This document shows, piece by piece, positions 53,366 through 63,076 of a stretch of 64,000 nucleotides of DNA. The DNA comes from Oleispirillum sp963668495. GTDB taxonomy: Bacteria; Pseudomonadota; Alphaproteobacteria; Rhodospirillales; Rhodospirillaceae. Location of the stretch: the NCBI GenBank assembly GCA_963668495.1, contig OY764545.1, forward strand, positions 2,046,001-2,110,000, written 5' to 3'. A program made the position numbers and the translations under genes. The notes beneath the pieces are model-generated. The model saw only the letters and a list, made by a program, of their open reading frames with translations, was not told the DNA's origin and did no database searches. The stretch's first letter is position 1; each line of letters begins with the position of its first letter.

Positions 53366-54400
53366 CTACTCGACAGGGTAGTTAGGAGCGGTGGGGCGCG
53401 TGGTGGAGTCCCGAACGTGCAGGGTATGTCCGAGGTCAATGACCTTCTCGTGCGGAGCCAACTGTGTATGCATGGCTTTTAGCAGTGTTTTAACGGCGCA
53501 TGTGCCGATTTCATAGAGTGGAGTGTGGACCGAGGTAATACTTGGGAACATTTGTGCCGTTGTGCCCAAGTCATTGAAGCCACAAATCCCCATTTCTTGT
53601 GGAATTCGTATGTTTCTTCGCTGACATTCAAAGCTTGCGCCAACTGCCAAATCATCATTGTTACAGATAATTGCATCGCAATCCGGGGCTTTGCAGAGCA
53701 GGGCTGTGAGTAAGTGCCCGCCCATTTCCACACTGGATGGAGAGGTCGTTGTCATAATGCGTTCGGGGGCGAATAGTCCGGCGGCTTCCATCGCTTCACG
53801 ATAGCCTTGCATCCGATGTTGTGAGCGCGGGTCCATGCGTGCGCCCAAAAAACCGATTCGCTCAAAACTTTGTTCGATCATGTGCTCAACAGCGTTTTTT
53901 GCCGCATCTTTATGGGAAAATCCAACCAGAATATCAATGGCAGGACCACAGGAGTCCATGATCTGAACCACCGGGATATCTACACCAGAGAGTAGGCTTC
54001 TTGCCTCGCTGGTTTGGTTGGTGCCGGTGATGATCAATCCAGCAGGATTAAGGTTAAGAAATTCAGTTATCAGTTGCTGTTCAATCAAAGGATTATAGCG
54101 GGTGTTGGCAATTTGAATGCAATAGGACGTATCTTCAATTTCGTTATAAGCCCCTGAAAGAACATCGGAAAACACGTTGTTGGAAAAGGATGGAACCAGC
54201 ATGCCGATGATGTTGGACCGCCGTGATGCAAGTGCAGATGCCGCCGCATCTGGGATGTAATTTAACTCTTTAATCGCAGCCATGACACGTTCCCGAACTG
54301 GTTCGGAAACCAAATGGGGGTGCCGCAATGTTCGTGATACTGTGATTGCGCTAACGCTAGCCAAAGCAGCTACATCGACAAGAGTTATCTTTTTTTTCAT
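53366..54400 (-). CDS. gntR: LacI-family gluconate repressor GntR
   Basis: This 344-residue protein (ATG at 54400, GAGG 7 bases upstream) starts KKKITLVDVAALASVSAITV, a LacI helix-turn-helix, with a hinge helix ending ASALASRRS and a periplasmic-binding-type effector domain. It is most like GntR of the gluconate regulon, and its neighbours agree: gluconokinase diverges from it and 6-phosphogluconate dehydrogenase follows. A perfect palindrome lies between the two genes. Confidence 0.92.
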   Translation of the reverse strand: MKKKITLVDVAALASVSAITVSRTLRHPHLVSEPVRERVMAAIKELNYIPDAAASALASRRSNIIGMLVPSFSNNVFSDVLSGAYNEIEDTSYCIQIANTRYNPLIEQQLITEFLNLNPAGLIITGTNQTSEARSLLSGVDIPVVQIMDSCGPAIDILVGFSHKDAAKNAVEHMIEQSFERIGFLGARMDPRSQHRMQGYREAMEAAGLFAPERIMTTTSPSSVEMGGHLLTALLCKAPDCDAIICNNDDLAVGASFECQRRNIRIPQEMGICGFNDLGTTAQMFPSITSVHTPLYEIGTCAVKTLLKAMHTQLAPHEKVIDLGHTLHVRDSTTRPTAPNYPVE

Positions 54401-54466
54401 CAAAACCTCACAATTTCTGCACAAACTATACCGCATTTGCGATAGGTTTGATAGATGAATGCCGTG

Positions 54467-54484
54467 CATGATTGCGCAATCATG
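54467..54484. promoter_or_regulatory. Perfect 18-bp palindrome, candidate GntR operator
   Basis: CATGATTGCGCAATCATG is fully self-complementary with a central CG, as expected of a LacI-family operator. It lies 28 bases before the gluconokinase GTG and 67 bases before the gntR start, so one site could control both directions. Confidence 0.7.
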
Positions 54485-54511
54485 TAAGGGCGACTTTGAA
54501 CGGAGTATCGC

Positions 54512-55042
54512 GTGACTGAATCCGAACATCAGGCGACCGCATACGTGGTGATGGGCGTATGTGGGGTTGGAAAAACAAAAATTGGCAAGGGATTGGCCGC
54601 AAATCTTGGGGCGTCCTACATCGAGGCTGATGATTTCCATCCTGCAGAGAATATTGATGCCATGCAGCGTGGTATTCCGCTGACGGATGAAATGCGCCGC
54701 CCTTGGCTGATTGGATTATCCCATGCGGTTGAAGATGTCCGACAACAAGGGACGGTTGTGGTAGCCTGTTCTGCGTTGAAAAAGAGCTATCGGGATTTAA
54801 TCCGTGGTTTGGTTGGTAAGGTCCAGTTTGTATTCCTGACCGGAGAGCAAGCATTGATTGCCGAACGTCTTGCCGCCCGGACAGACCATTTTATGCCTCC
54901 CCAGATGCTGCAAAGCCAGCTTGATACGTTGGAAGAACCAGCACCGGATGAAGAGGCATTTCACATTGATGTGAAAGGAAGCAGTGAGGTTGTGCTTGCA
55001 AGGGTCTTACGAAAGATCGTGGCAGCCAGTCACTCGAAATAG
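54512..55042 (+). CDS. gntK: Gluconokinase
   Basis: This 176-residue P-loop kinase has Walker A GVCGVGKTKIG, substrate segment EADDFHPAENIDAMQRGIPL and the lid-like FLTGEQALIAERLAARTDHF. It makes 6-phosphogluconate from gluconate and ATP. The start is GTG at 54512. It precedes the TRAP transporter and gnd genes in one apparent operon. Confidence 0.94.
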   Translation: MTESEHQATAYVVMGVCGVGKTKIGKGLAANLGASYIEADDFHPAENIDAMQRGIPLTDEMRRPWLIGLSHAVEDVRQQGTVVVACSALKKSYRDLIRGLVGKVQFVFLTGEQALIAERLAARTDHFMPPQMLQSQLDTLEEPAPDEEAFHIDVKGSSEVVLARVLRKIVAASHSK

Positions 55043-55081
55043 CAACGCGTTTTACCATTTTATCCTAACGGAGGAACGACC

Positions 55082-56107
55082 ATGAAAAGCATGTTCAAGA
55101 AGCTGGCGGTGACGGCAGCTGTTGCCATTGGTTTGACAACAGGAGCTCAAGCTGCAGATTATGCGCTGCGCTTCCAGTCTTCGGACCCGGCCGGAAACCC
55201 GAACTTTGAAATTCAAAAACAGTGGGCACAGCGCGTTGCTGATATGACGGATAACCGCATCACTATTGAAATGATGCCGGTGAATTCCATTGTCCAACAC
55301 ACGGAAACTATGGATGCCGTTGCAGCAGGCATTCTTGATGGTCACATCACTGATACATCCTATTTCACCGGGAAAGATGCAGCATTCGGCCTGATTGCCA
55401 ATCCTGTTGGTGCGTGGTCTGATCCGCTGCAAATGCTGAATTTCATGGAATACGGTGGCGGTAAGGAACTGATGAATGAACTGGTCCAGCCTTATGGGCT
55501 GCACTTCATCGGTGCGACTGCAACCGGGCTTGAAGCATTCGTTTCCAAAGTTCCGCTGGAAGGCGTTGCTGACCTTAAAGGACTAAAAATGCGCGCACCG
55601 GAAGGTTTGGTGCAGGAAGTATTTGCCGCCGCAGGGGCAGCACCGGTGAATTTGCCGGGTTCTGAAGTGTTTACATCCCTTGATAAAGGCGTGATTGACG
55701 CTGCTGACTACACGGTATTTTCCACCAATCATGCACAAGGCATGCATGACGTTGCCAAGCACCCGGTATATCCGGGCTTCCACTCTTTGCCGTTGGTTGA
55801 AGTATCCATGAATAAGGCAAAGTGGGATTCCATGCCCAAAGACTTGCAGGCCATTTTGACGGTTTCTGTTCGTGATTTTGCCCGTGATATCAACGCAAAA
55901 CTGACCATGAAAGATGCAAAAGCCGTTGCAGAAGCATCTGCTGATCCGTCCATCACCATTCACAACTGGTCCGCTGCTGAACGTGCGAAGTTCCGTTCCA
56001 TTGCAATCAGCCAATGGGAAAAAGTGGCGAAGCGTTCCCCGAATGCACAGAAAGTCTATGACGTTCTGACGACTTATCTGCGTGAACAAGGCATGCTTGC
56101 CAACTAA
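55082..56107 (+). CDS. TRAP transporter substrate-binding protein DctP
   Basis: This 341-residue protein has a signal peptide (GAQAAD) and the TRAP P-subunit fold, with LRFQSSDPAGNPNFEIQKQW near the start and the KGLKMRAPEG segment that carries the carboxylate-binding Arg. GGAGG precedes the ATG. By context the ligand is probably gluconate or another sugar acid. Confidence 0.93.
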   Translation: MKSMFKKLAVTAAVAIGLTTGAQAADYALRFQSSDPAGNPNFEIQKQWAQRVADMTDNRITIEMMPVNSIVQHTETMDAVAAGILDGHITDTSYFTGKDAAFGLIANPVGAWSDPLQMLNFMEYGGGKELMNELVQPYGLHFIGATATGLEAFVSKVPLEGVADLKGLKMRAPEGLVQEVFAAAGAAPVNLPGSEVFTSLDKGVIDAADYTVFSTNHAQGMHDVAKHPVYPGFHSLPLVEVSMNKAKWDSMPKDLQAILTVSVRDFARDINAKLTMKDAKAVAEASADPSITIHNWSAAERAKFRSIAISQWEKVAKRSPNAQKVYDVLTTYLREQGMLAN

Positions 56108-56180
56108 TGCATTGCATACACAGGGGTGCCCCGGATCAAACGGGGTACCCTTTGTTCTTGATTTGGTGAAGGAGGGATAC

Positions 56181-56741
56181 GTGACCGACGATAATACAGA
56201 CCAAAACCTACCGCATAAGGTTGATCCGGGTGCAGATCCGCATTCGGGCCTTTTGGGGCGTGGGGTTCAGGCATTGGGTATTGTCTTTGCACTCGGTATT
56301 CTCTGCTCCGCATTTATTCTTATTTTTGAAGTTTTCATGCGATATTTGTTCAATTCACCAACGATTTGGGCGCATGAAACAGTTATTTTCCTGAATGCTA
56401 TGGCGTTCGTTTTCGGCGGGTTATATGTCGCATCCCGTAATGCGCATATTCGCGTGGTTCTGATTTATGACACGCTGAGCAAACCGGTCCGCCGCTGGTT
56501 TAATATCGGAATTTCGCTCGTCTGTTTGGTGGCGACCAGCTTTTTTGTCTGGGCCGCGTGGCAGGGCGCGCAGCGGGCTATTTTTACTCCCTCCGGTGAT
56601 TTGCGGTTTGAAACCTCCGGCTCAGCATGGAACCCGCCGACCCCCGGACTGCTGAAGGTGTTCTTGCTGATTATTCTGGTGGTTATGAGCATCCAGTTTC
56701 TGATTTTTGTTATTTCATACTTTATGGATAAAGAAGCCTGA
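56181..56741 (+). CDS. TRAP transporter small membrane subunit DctQ
   Basis: This 186-residue protein of four helices has FEVFMRYLFNSPTIWAHE, a clear DctQ mark. I use GTG at 56181, with GGAGGG 4 bases upstream; a longer frame would overlap dctP. It pairs with DctM encoded next. Confidence 0.9.
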   Translation: MTDDNTDQNLPHKVDPGADPHSGLLGRGVQALGIVFALGILCSAFILIFEVFMRYLFNSPTIWAHETVIFLNAMAFVFGGLYVASRNAHIRVVLIYDTLSKPVRRWFNIGISLVCLVATSFFVWAAWQGAQRAIFTPSGDLRFETSGSAWNPPTPGLLKVFLLIILVVMSIQFLIFVISYFMDKEA

Positions 56742-56742
56742 C

Positions 56743-58068
56743 ATGGAACTTTTGACACTCATTCCTGATTTTAAAGCCATGGGTATCGAATGGGCCACCA
56801 TGGCAATGTTTGCCTCTTTGCTGGGATTATTGCTAACCGGGATGCCGTTAGCTCTGGTTACGTTATTGGTGGCGTTGATTTTCGCCTTGGGTTGGTTTGG
56901 CCCCATGGCGGTGCCGTTGATAACCAGCCGAATTTTCAGCTTTGTAAATTCCTTTGTTTTTGTTTCCGTTCCGATGTTCGTCTTGATGGCGGCTATTTTG
57001 GATAGGTCGGGCATAGCGCGGGATTTGTTTGATGCCATGCGCCTTGTCGGTGGTCGGTTGCGTGGTGGTGTCGCGGTTCAGACGCTTTTTGTTGCGGTCA
57101 TTTTGGCGGCAATGTCAGGGATCATCGGCGGTGAAGTGGTGCTGTTGGGGATGCTAGCGTTGCCGCAGATGTTGCGCCTTGGCTATGATCGGCAATTGGC
57201 AATCGGTGTCTGTTGTGCCGGTGGGGCGTTGGGGACGATGATTCCCCCCTCAATCGTGCTGATTATTTATGGCCTAACTGCCAACGTTTCCATTGGCGAT
57301 CTGTTCACCGCAGCATTTATTCCCGGTTTCCTGCTGGCAAGTTTATACATCGCCTACATCTTGTTCCGCGCTTACAGCAATCCCAAGGTTGCACCGATTA
57401 TCGAACGTGAAAATGTACCGCGTTCCGAAGTCATTCGGTTAGCCAAGGGGCTGATTTTGCCGATGCTTGTTGTTACGTTTGTGCTGGGGTCGATTTATGG
57501 TGGTATTGCCAGTGTGACAGAAGCCTCCGCAATCGGGGTGTTTGGGGTCACGCTATCAACGATTATTCGGCGTGAATTTTCAATTCGCCTTATGGTGGAT
57601 GCAGCACGTCAGACATTATCAACTGTCGGAATGATCGTGTGGATTGGTATCGGTGCGACCGCGCTGGTTGGGGTGTTTAACCTGATGGGCGGTATTCACT
57701 TTGTTTCCGGCCTGATTACCGGGGTTTCCGAAAATCCGACGGTGATTGTGCTGTTTATGATGCTGATACTGTTCGTCTTGGGAATGTTTCTGGATTGGGT
57801 CGGCATCGCATTGCTGACCATGCCAATTTTTGTCCCGATTATTGTCAAACTTGGGATGGACCCGGTGTGGTTTGGCGTTGTGTTTGCCATGAATATGCAG
57901 GTGAGTTTCCTGTCGCCGCCATTTGGTCCTGCTGCGTTTTACCTGAAAAGTGTTGCGCCCAGTGATATCTCCTTGGGCGAGATCTTTCGTTCCCTGCTGC
58001 CGTTTATCTGTTTGCAAATTCTGACGGTCGGATTGTTGCTGGTGTTCCCCGGAATTACTGGCCGTTAA
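56743..58068 (+). CDS. TRAP transporter large membrane subunit DctM
   Basis: This 441-residue protein of about twelve helices has VPMFVLMAAILDRSGIARDL and GGALGTMIPPSIVLIIYG, typical of DctM. The ATG at 56743 is one base after the dctQ stop. It is the Na+-coupled translocation subunit. The unit is followed by gnd after 16 bases. Confidence 0.93.
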   Translation: MELLTLIPDFKAMGIEWATMAMFASLLGLLLTGMPLALVTLLVALIFALGWFGPMAVPLITSRIFSFVNSFVFVSVPMFVLMAAILDRSGIARDLFDAMRLVGGRLRGGVAVQTLFVAVILAAMSGIIGGEVVLLGMLALPQMLRLGYDRQLAIGVCCAGGALGTMIPPSIVLIIYGLTANVSIGDLFTAAFIPGFLLASLYIAYILFRAYSNPKVAPIIERENVPRSEVIRLAKGLILPMLVVTFVLGSIYGGIASVTEASAIGVFGVTLSTIIRREFSIRLMVDAARQTLSTVGMIVWIGIGATALVGVFNLMGGIHFVSGLITGVSENPTVIVLFMMLILFVLGMFLDWVGIALLTMPIFVPIIVKLGMDPVWFGVVFAMNMQVSFLSPPFGPAAFYLKSVAPSDISLGEIFRSLLPFICLQILTVGLLLVFPGITGR

Positions 58069-58084
58069 CTGAGAGACTGGTGCT

Positions 58085-59521
58085 ATGACGCAATTTGGAA
58101 GTTCCGCAGCCATCGGCATGATCGGCCTTGGAGTCATGGGGGGCAATTTGGCCCTGAATATTGCCGAAAATGGCTTTCACGTTGCGGCTTATGACCGCAA
58201 TGCTGATGCTGTCGCACGGGTTGTTTCTGCGGCTTCGGAGTTGCCGGGTATGGTGCAAGGTTGCGGCAGTTTGGCGGAAATGGTAGCCACCCTGCCACAG
58301 CCCCGTGCCTTTATTATTTTGGTTCCGGCAGGGCAGATTGTTGATCAAATCCTTGACGAAATTGCCCCGCAATTGGATGCGGGGGATATTTTGATTGATG
58401 CTGGGAATACGGAATTCCGAGATACCCAACGCAGGGCCGAGGCTATGCGGGCTCAGCAATTGCATTACATTGGCATGGGCGTTTCGGGCGGGGAAGAGGG
58501 TGCCCGCCACGGTCCGGCTTTGATGATTGGCGGCGAGGAAGCAGCGTTCCGGCAGGTCCAACCGATAGTACAGGCAATTGCAGCCCGTTTTGAAGGAACC
58601 CCCTGCGCAGATTGGGTGGGCAAGAATGGCGCCGGGCATTTCGTCAAAACCATCCACAATGGTATTGAATACGGTGATATGCAGTTGCTGGCTGAAGTCT
58701 ATGGCTTGATGCGTGGCCCTATGGGGTTGTGCCTTCAGGACATCACGGCTGTGTATGAAAAATGGCGGACAGGCCCGCTGGCATCTTACTTGATGGATGT
58801 GACGGCTTCGGTATTGATGACCACGGACCCGGAAACTGGGAACCCGATCATTGATATGATTGAGGATCAGGCCGGACAAAAGGGGACAGGGCGCTGGACT
58901 GTTGTGGAGGCTTTGCACCTTGGGCAGTCCGCAACCATCATTGAAGCCGCGTTGGCAGCCCGTGCCGTGTCATCACAGAAGCGGCAACGCTTGTATGCCG
59001 CACAGTCCATGCGTCATCCAGAGCCGCCAACCTTTGTTGGGATTTCTCAGCCGACGATGGAGCAATTTGCAAAGGCTTTGCTTTCGGCGCGGATTTTGGC
59101 GTATTCGCAGGGGTTCTCGATTTTGCAAGCCGGGTCCGAACAGTACGATTGGCAACTGCAAATGGACCGCATCGCCAAAATATGGCGGGCAGGGTGTATT
59201 ATCCGATCGGCCTTGCTGGATGATATTGCCAAAGCTTTTGGCGCGGGGGTTCCGCATGACTTGCTGATGTTTGCGCCCCAGTTCCATGATGCGTTGATGG
59301 AAGGGCTGCCCGCCTTGCGCCATGTGGTGGCTTATGCGGCTTTGAGCGGGACACCAGTTCCGGCGTTGTCTGCGGCTCTTACGTATCTTGAAGGTATGTG
59401 TCAGGCTCGGGGGACAGGCAATATCATTCAGGCTCAGCGTGACTTTTTTGGCGCACATGGTTTCGCACGAGTGGACCGGGAGGGGACATTCCATGGGAAC
59501 TGGCCGCCACTGACGGAATAG
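58085..59521 (+). CDS. gnd: 6-phosphogluconate dehydrogenase, decarboxylating
   Basis: This 478-residue enzyme has the NADP site IGMIGLGVMGGNLALNIAENG, active-site segments GVSGGEEGARHGPALMIGG and KTIHNGIEYGDMQLLAEVY (Lys and Glu), and GTGRWTV. It oxidises 6-phosphogluconate to ribulose 5-phosphate and CO2. Placed after gluconokinase and TRAP genes, it completes gluconate use by the pentose phosphate route. Confidence 0.96.
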   Translation: MTQFGSSAAIGMIGLGVMGGNLALNIAENGFHVAAYDRNADAVARVVSAASELPGMVQGCGSLAEMVATLPQPRAFIILVPAGQIVDQILDEIAPQLDAGDILIDAGNTEFRDTQRRAEAMRAQQLHYIGMGVSGGEEGARHGPALMIGGEEAAFRQVQPIVQAIAARFEGTPCADWVGKNGAGHFVKTIHNGIEYGDMQLLAEVYGLMRGPMGLCLQDITAVYEKWRTGPLASYLMDVTASVLMTTDPETGNPIIDMIEDQAGQKGTGRWTVVEALHLGQSATIIEAALAARAVSSQKRQRLYAAQSMRHPEPPTFVGISQPTMEQFAKALLSARILAYSQGFSILQAGSEQYDWQLQMDRIAKIWRAGCIIRSALLDDIAKAFGAGVPHDLLMFAPQFHDALMEGLPALRHVVAYAALSGTPVPALSAALTYLEGMCQARGTGNIIQAQRDFFGAHGFARVDREGTFHGNWPPLTE

Positions 59522-59577
59522 CGCGATCGATCAAAAGTTGTTAACCTGCACTTGATAACTTTCTCGGAGGTAGGGTA

Positions 59578-60210
59578 ATGCGTCGATGCTCAGTTCTTGG
59601 CCTTTTGGTGTTGTGTCTTGTGGTGACAGGTTGTGCTCGCTATCCGTTGGATATGACGGAAGCAGAATGGAACGCAATGTCTGCTGATCAACGGTACGCG
59701 GCCCGATTAAAACAGGCAGAACTGGATGCTGCGGCGCAACAACGCAAAGCAGAAAAAGAAGCGCATGAACAGGCGTTGCAATTGGCAGCAAAAAAACGCC
59801 AGCAAACTCTAATTGCGCAACGGCGATCCAATCCCTCGTACGGAGATATCGTACAGTGTGTCATCAAATCACCGATGGTGGATTTTCATCCGGGCTGGCG
59901 CAAGGCTGAAAGCGTCGCATTCAGCTTGGTCCGTTCGGAAACATCCAGAGTGTCGCTTCGGGCAGAAGACAGCCGTCGCACGTCAGAATTTTGGGCATAC
60001 TTTGATGAGAATGGAAGTACGCTGCGTTTGTGTGAACGCAATCCGGGGCGGTCAAACTTCAGGGACTGTGATGTCGTTCCGGTATTGGGTCGGGATTTAA
60101 TGACGGGCGTAGATCATCAGATAGATCTGCCGAATTTGATGCAGGGTGTTTTGCGCTGTGCGTACGGGCCGGGAACCGGTGGTCCGCATCAGATCATTTT
60201 CATGAAATAG
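59578..60210 (+). CDS. Lipoprotein of unknown function
   Basis: This 210-residue protein has a lipobox (VTGC) at residue 19, an Ala/Gln/Lys-rich helical or coiled-coil region (about 40-82) and a C-terminal globular domain with paired Cys (CVIKSP, CERNPGRSNFRDC, LRCAYG). I do not recognise the family. A strong GGAGG lies before the ATG. It probably sits at the inner leaflet of the outer membrane. Confidence 0.75.
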   Translation: MRRCSVLGLLVLCLVVTGCARYPLDMTEAEWNAMSADQRYAARLKQAELDAAAQQRKAEKEAHEQALQLAAKKRQQTLIAQRRSNPSYGDIVQCVIKSPMVDFHPGWRKAESVAFSLVRSETSRVSLRAEDSRRTSEFWAYFDENGSTLRLCERNPGRSNFRDCDVVPVLGRDLMTGVDHQIDLPNLMQGVLRCAYGPGTGGPHQIIFMK

Positions 60211-60228
60211 CAAGGGGTTTGCAGCCCC

Positions 60229-61725
60229 CTAGTCTTGAGGTTCAGGGTCTTCAGGAGCGATGACTGGTAGAATGTCTTGCCGTTCTTCCCGCAGTGCTTC
60301 CCGTGCCTTGAAGCCGACGTAATATTTGAAAATGTTCCTGACGTATGTCACAGGTTCGTGGCTGATTGAGCTTGCTGCAGCAATTTCCACATTTTCAAAC
60401 CATACATTCGGGTCCAGCCCCATGGCTTTTGCCCGTCGTCGTGCCTTGGCAATGTTGCCCGGTCCAGCATTGTACGCCGCGAGGGAAAACAGAACCTGAT
60501 CCAGCGAACTAATTTTATCACTGGCGTAGTACATATCATGCAGGTGTTTCAGATATTTAACTCCTGCCTCTATGTTTTTGTCCGGCTTGCTGATGTCCAG
60601 AATACGAACACTTGCATCCCGTGCGGTTGATGGCAAAACCTGCATGATGCCGATGGCTCCAGCGGGGCTGCGCTTGTTTTGGTTTAGGCCGGATTCTTGA
60701 TACCCTTGTGCCGCAATTAACAGCCAGTCAAAGCCGTACAGTTCGGAATATTTTTTAATGTGTTGGGATATTGTATGTAGCCGTTCGGTTTGAACCGGAC
60801 TGGTGGTGTTTTTGATCCATTTGGGGTTCAGGTACTTCTTAATCAAAAGGTTGCCAAAGAATGATCCTTTGCGGGTTTTTTTTTGAAAGGCATTCACCAA
60901 AGCCAGCAGTTCTGTATTGCCGGGGCGCACGGCCCAGGCCGTTTCGCCATTGGTATGGAGTTTCAGGTCCGGGTGAATGGTAATGTTGGGAAATACCTGT
61001 GCCCAAAGCTTCCCCTTGTGGTTATCAACCACTGACATAGGGATCATGCCCGCATTCATCATTTCAAGAATGTCGTAGTCTTCCAGCCGTTCATCCACCA
61101 GCGTTATGGGAATGGTTGGACGTGCCGATAATAGTCGGGAGCTATTTTCGTCTAGTATATGCTTGTAATAGCTGCTGGATTTTCGAACATGCAGGCCAAC
61201 TTTTGTCACATCATCCAACGATGAAATGCTGTCATAACTGGTGGAGGTGACGATAATCTCATCCACGTCAGTTTGGTTCGGAATTGCAAATGCGACCTGT
61301 TCTTGCCGGGGTTTGGTGATGGTCAGATTTGCCGCGATAATGTCGCCCTTACCATCCAAAAGACGGGGGATTAATTCGTCACGAGGAACCACCACGACTG
61401 TTACAGTTAGGTTTTTCGCGTCTTTTCCCAATTTGTTTCGGATGTATTTCTGGAATTCGCGGCTCATGTCGATGATGGCACCACGTTGTTCCAAATTCTG
61501 ATAACTCACAAACAAAGGATTATAGGTCGTCAGGATACGGATGTAACCGCGGGATAGCATATCCGGCAGGTCTCCGGTCCCCGGATATTGGGCATGGGCC
61601 AGTATAGGGTCTGATAGGGGCGTATCGTCTTGCCGAGGGACGTCAATGACGGCAACGATCCCCATGACCATGAAGAACAGTCCAATTATCCAAGACCATA
61701 GTCGACGTGAATTCAGTGATCTCAT
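60229..61725 (-). CDS. MltF-like membrane-bound lytic transglycosylase
   Basis: This 498-residue protein (ATG at 61725) has an N-terminal helix (about 12-30), an SBP_bac_3 domain (YIRILTTYNPLFVSYQ onward) and a C-terminal SLT domain with QESGLNQNKRSPAGAIGIMQ, whose Glu is catalytic by family analogy, and YNAGPGNIAKARRRA. It cleaves peptidoglycan glycan strands at the membrane. The N-terminal domain may bind muropeptides. Confidence 0.92.
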   Translation of the reverse strand: MRSLNSRRLWSWIIGLFFMVMGIVAVIDVPRQDDTPLSDPILAHAQYPGTGDLPDMLSRGYIRILTTYNPLFVSYQNLEQRGAIIDMSREFQKYIRNKLGKDAKNLTVTVVVVPRDELIPRLLDGKGDIIAANLTITKPRQEQVAFAIPNQTDVDEIIVTSTSYDSISSLDDVTKVGLHVRKSSSYYKHILDENSSRLLSARPTIPITLVDERLEDYDILEMMNAGMIPMSVVDNHKGKLWAQVFPNITIHPDLKLHTNGETAWAVRPGNTELLALVNAFQKKTRKGSFFGNLLIKKYLNPKWIKNTTSPVQTERLHTISQHIKKYSELYGFDWLLIAAQGYQESGLNQNKRSPAGAIGIMQVLPSTARDASVRILDISKPDKNIEAGVKYLKHLHDMYYASDKISSLDQVLFSLAAYNAGPGNIAKARRRAKAMGLDPNVWFENVEIAAASSISHEPVTYVRNIFKYYVGFKAREALREERQDILPVIAPEDPEPQD

Positions 61726-62065
61726 CAGGGTATCCCTGTGCAGACAGTGGCATGCGTCGGCTGGCACACAAAGGGTGTGTGCATCATAAAGTTATATTTT
61801 GGTATGTTTGTGTCTGATTTGAAGATACCCACCCTTAATGTGGAGCACATAGTATGCAGTTTCTGTGGGTATAGCGCCGCCAATCAGCCCAGATATAGAG
61901 TAATGGCATTTCCGCTATGTGGAATTAAGTATGGTAAAAATTATCAATTTTGCCTGATAAATGGTTGATTCTTTCGAGTTTCCCGGTTTATTACAAAGGC
62001 AGAAAAAGTTTGCAATGAAACTTCGGGATGAACAACGGCATAGTTTGCTTAGGGGGAAACTGTCT
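61726..62065. promoter_or_regulatory. Divergent region between mltF-like and second TRAP genes
   Basis: This 340-base stretch holds no supported gene. It has an 8-base inverted repeat, ATACCCAC (61825-61832) and GTGGGTAT (61865-61872), that could be a looped operator or an RNA hairpin. The long AT-rich stretch before the TRAP gene probably holds its promoter. Confidence 0.4.
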
Positions 62066-63070
62066 ATGAAGATCTTAAAGCTTTTTGCATGTGCAGCCAT
62101 GGCTGCCGTGATCGCAGTACCGGCTTTTGCTGCGGATTATAAAAAAGAATATAAGGTATCAACGGTCCTTCCAGCGCCGTTCCCGTGGGGGATCGCTGCC
62201 GAAAAATGGGCCGAGTTGGTTAATGAACGCACCAATGGTCGTATCAACCTGAAGATCTATTCCGGTACACAATTGGTTTCCGGTGATCAGACCAAAGAAT
62301 TTACTGCGTTGCGCCAAGGCATTATCGATATGGCCATTGGTTCGACCATCAACTGGTCTCCTCAGGTTAAGGAACTGAATATCTTTTCCATGCCTTTCCT
62401 GATGCCTGATTATAAGGCCGTTGACGCGTTGACACAGGGTCCGGTTGGGGAAAAATTGTTCGAAGCCGTTGAAAGCAAAGGCGCAATTCCGCTGGCATGG
62501 GCTGAAAACGGTTTCCGTCAGGTAACGAATTCCCAACGAGAAATTCGCACCCCGGCTGATTTGCACGGTCTGAAAATTCGGGTCGTTGGGTCTCCGCTGT
62601 ATCAGGACATTTTCTCTGCCCTTGGTGCTAACCCGACGCAGATGAGCTGGGCCGATGCCAAGCCGGCATTGACAACCAAGGCTGTGGATGGTCAGGAAAA
62701 CCCGATGACGGTTTACAAGATCGCCAAAATCCATACCGTTAATCAAATGTTCATGACCCGCTGGTCTTACGTCAATGATCCGCTGATTTTTGCGGTGAAC
62801 AAGCGGGTTTGGAAATCCTTCAGCCCGGAAGATCAGAAAATTCTGAAACAGGCTGCGGTTGACGCCGGTCAAGTCGGGATTGCTGCATCACGTAACGGTG
62901 ATGAAGTAGCCCTTAAGGAAATCGTCCAGCATGGTGTGAAAGTCACCGAGCTGACAGCAGATGAGCGTCAGGCTTTCGTTGATGCGACCCGCGATGTCTA
63001 CAATACGTGGGCCAAGAAAATCGGTTCTGATCTGGTCAAGATGGCTGAAGAGTCCATCGAAAAACGGTAA
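62066..63070 (+). CDS. TRAP transporter substrate-binding protein DctP
   Basis: This 334-residue protein (ATG at 62066, AGGGGG upstream) has a signal peptide ending PAFAAD and the P-subunit segments STVLPAPFPWGIAAEKWAEL and GLKIRVVGSP with the carboxylate-binding Arg. It resembles C4-dicarboxylate or keto-acid binding proteins. It is followed by its DctQ and DctM genes. Confidence 0.93.
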   Translation: MKILKLFACAAMAAVIAVPAFAADYKKEYKVSTVLPAPFPWGIAAEKWAELVNERTNGRINLKIYSGTQLVSGDQTKEFTALRQGIIDMAIGSTINWSPQVKELNIFSMPFLMPDYKAVDALTQGPVGEKLFEAVESKGAIPLAWAENGFRQVTNSQREIRTPADLHGLKIRVVGSPLYQDIFSALGANPTQMSWADAKPALTTKAVDGQENPMTVYKIAKIHTVNQMFMTRWSYVNDPLIFAVNKRVWKSFSPEDQKILKQAAVDAGQVGIAASRNGDEVALKEIVQHGVKVTELTADERQAFVDATRDVYNTWAKKIGSDLVKMAEESIEKR

Positions 63071-63076
63071 AAGTTC

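Noticed and set aside
58055..58918. 287-codon ORF opposite gnd
   Set aside because: It is antisense to a clear 6-phosphogluconate dehydrogenase and lacks a start context or family match.
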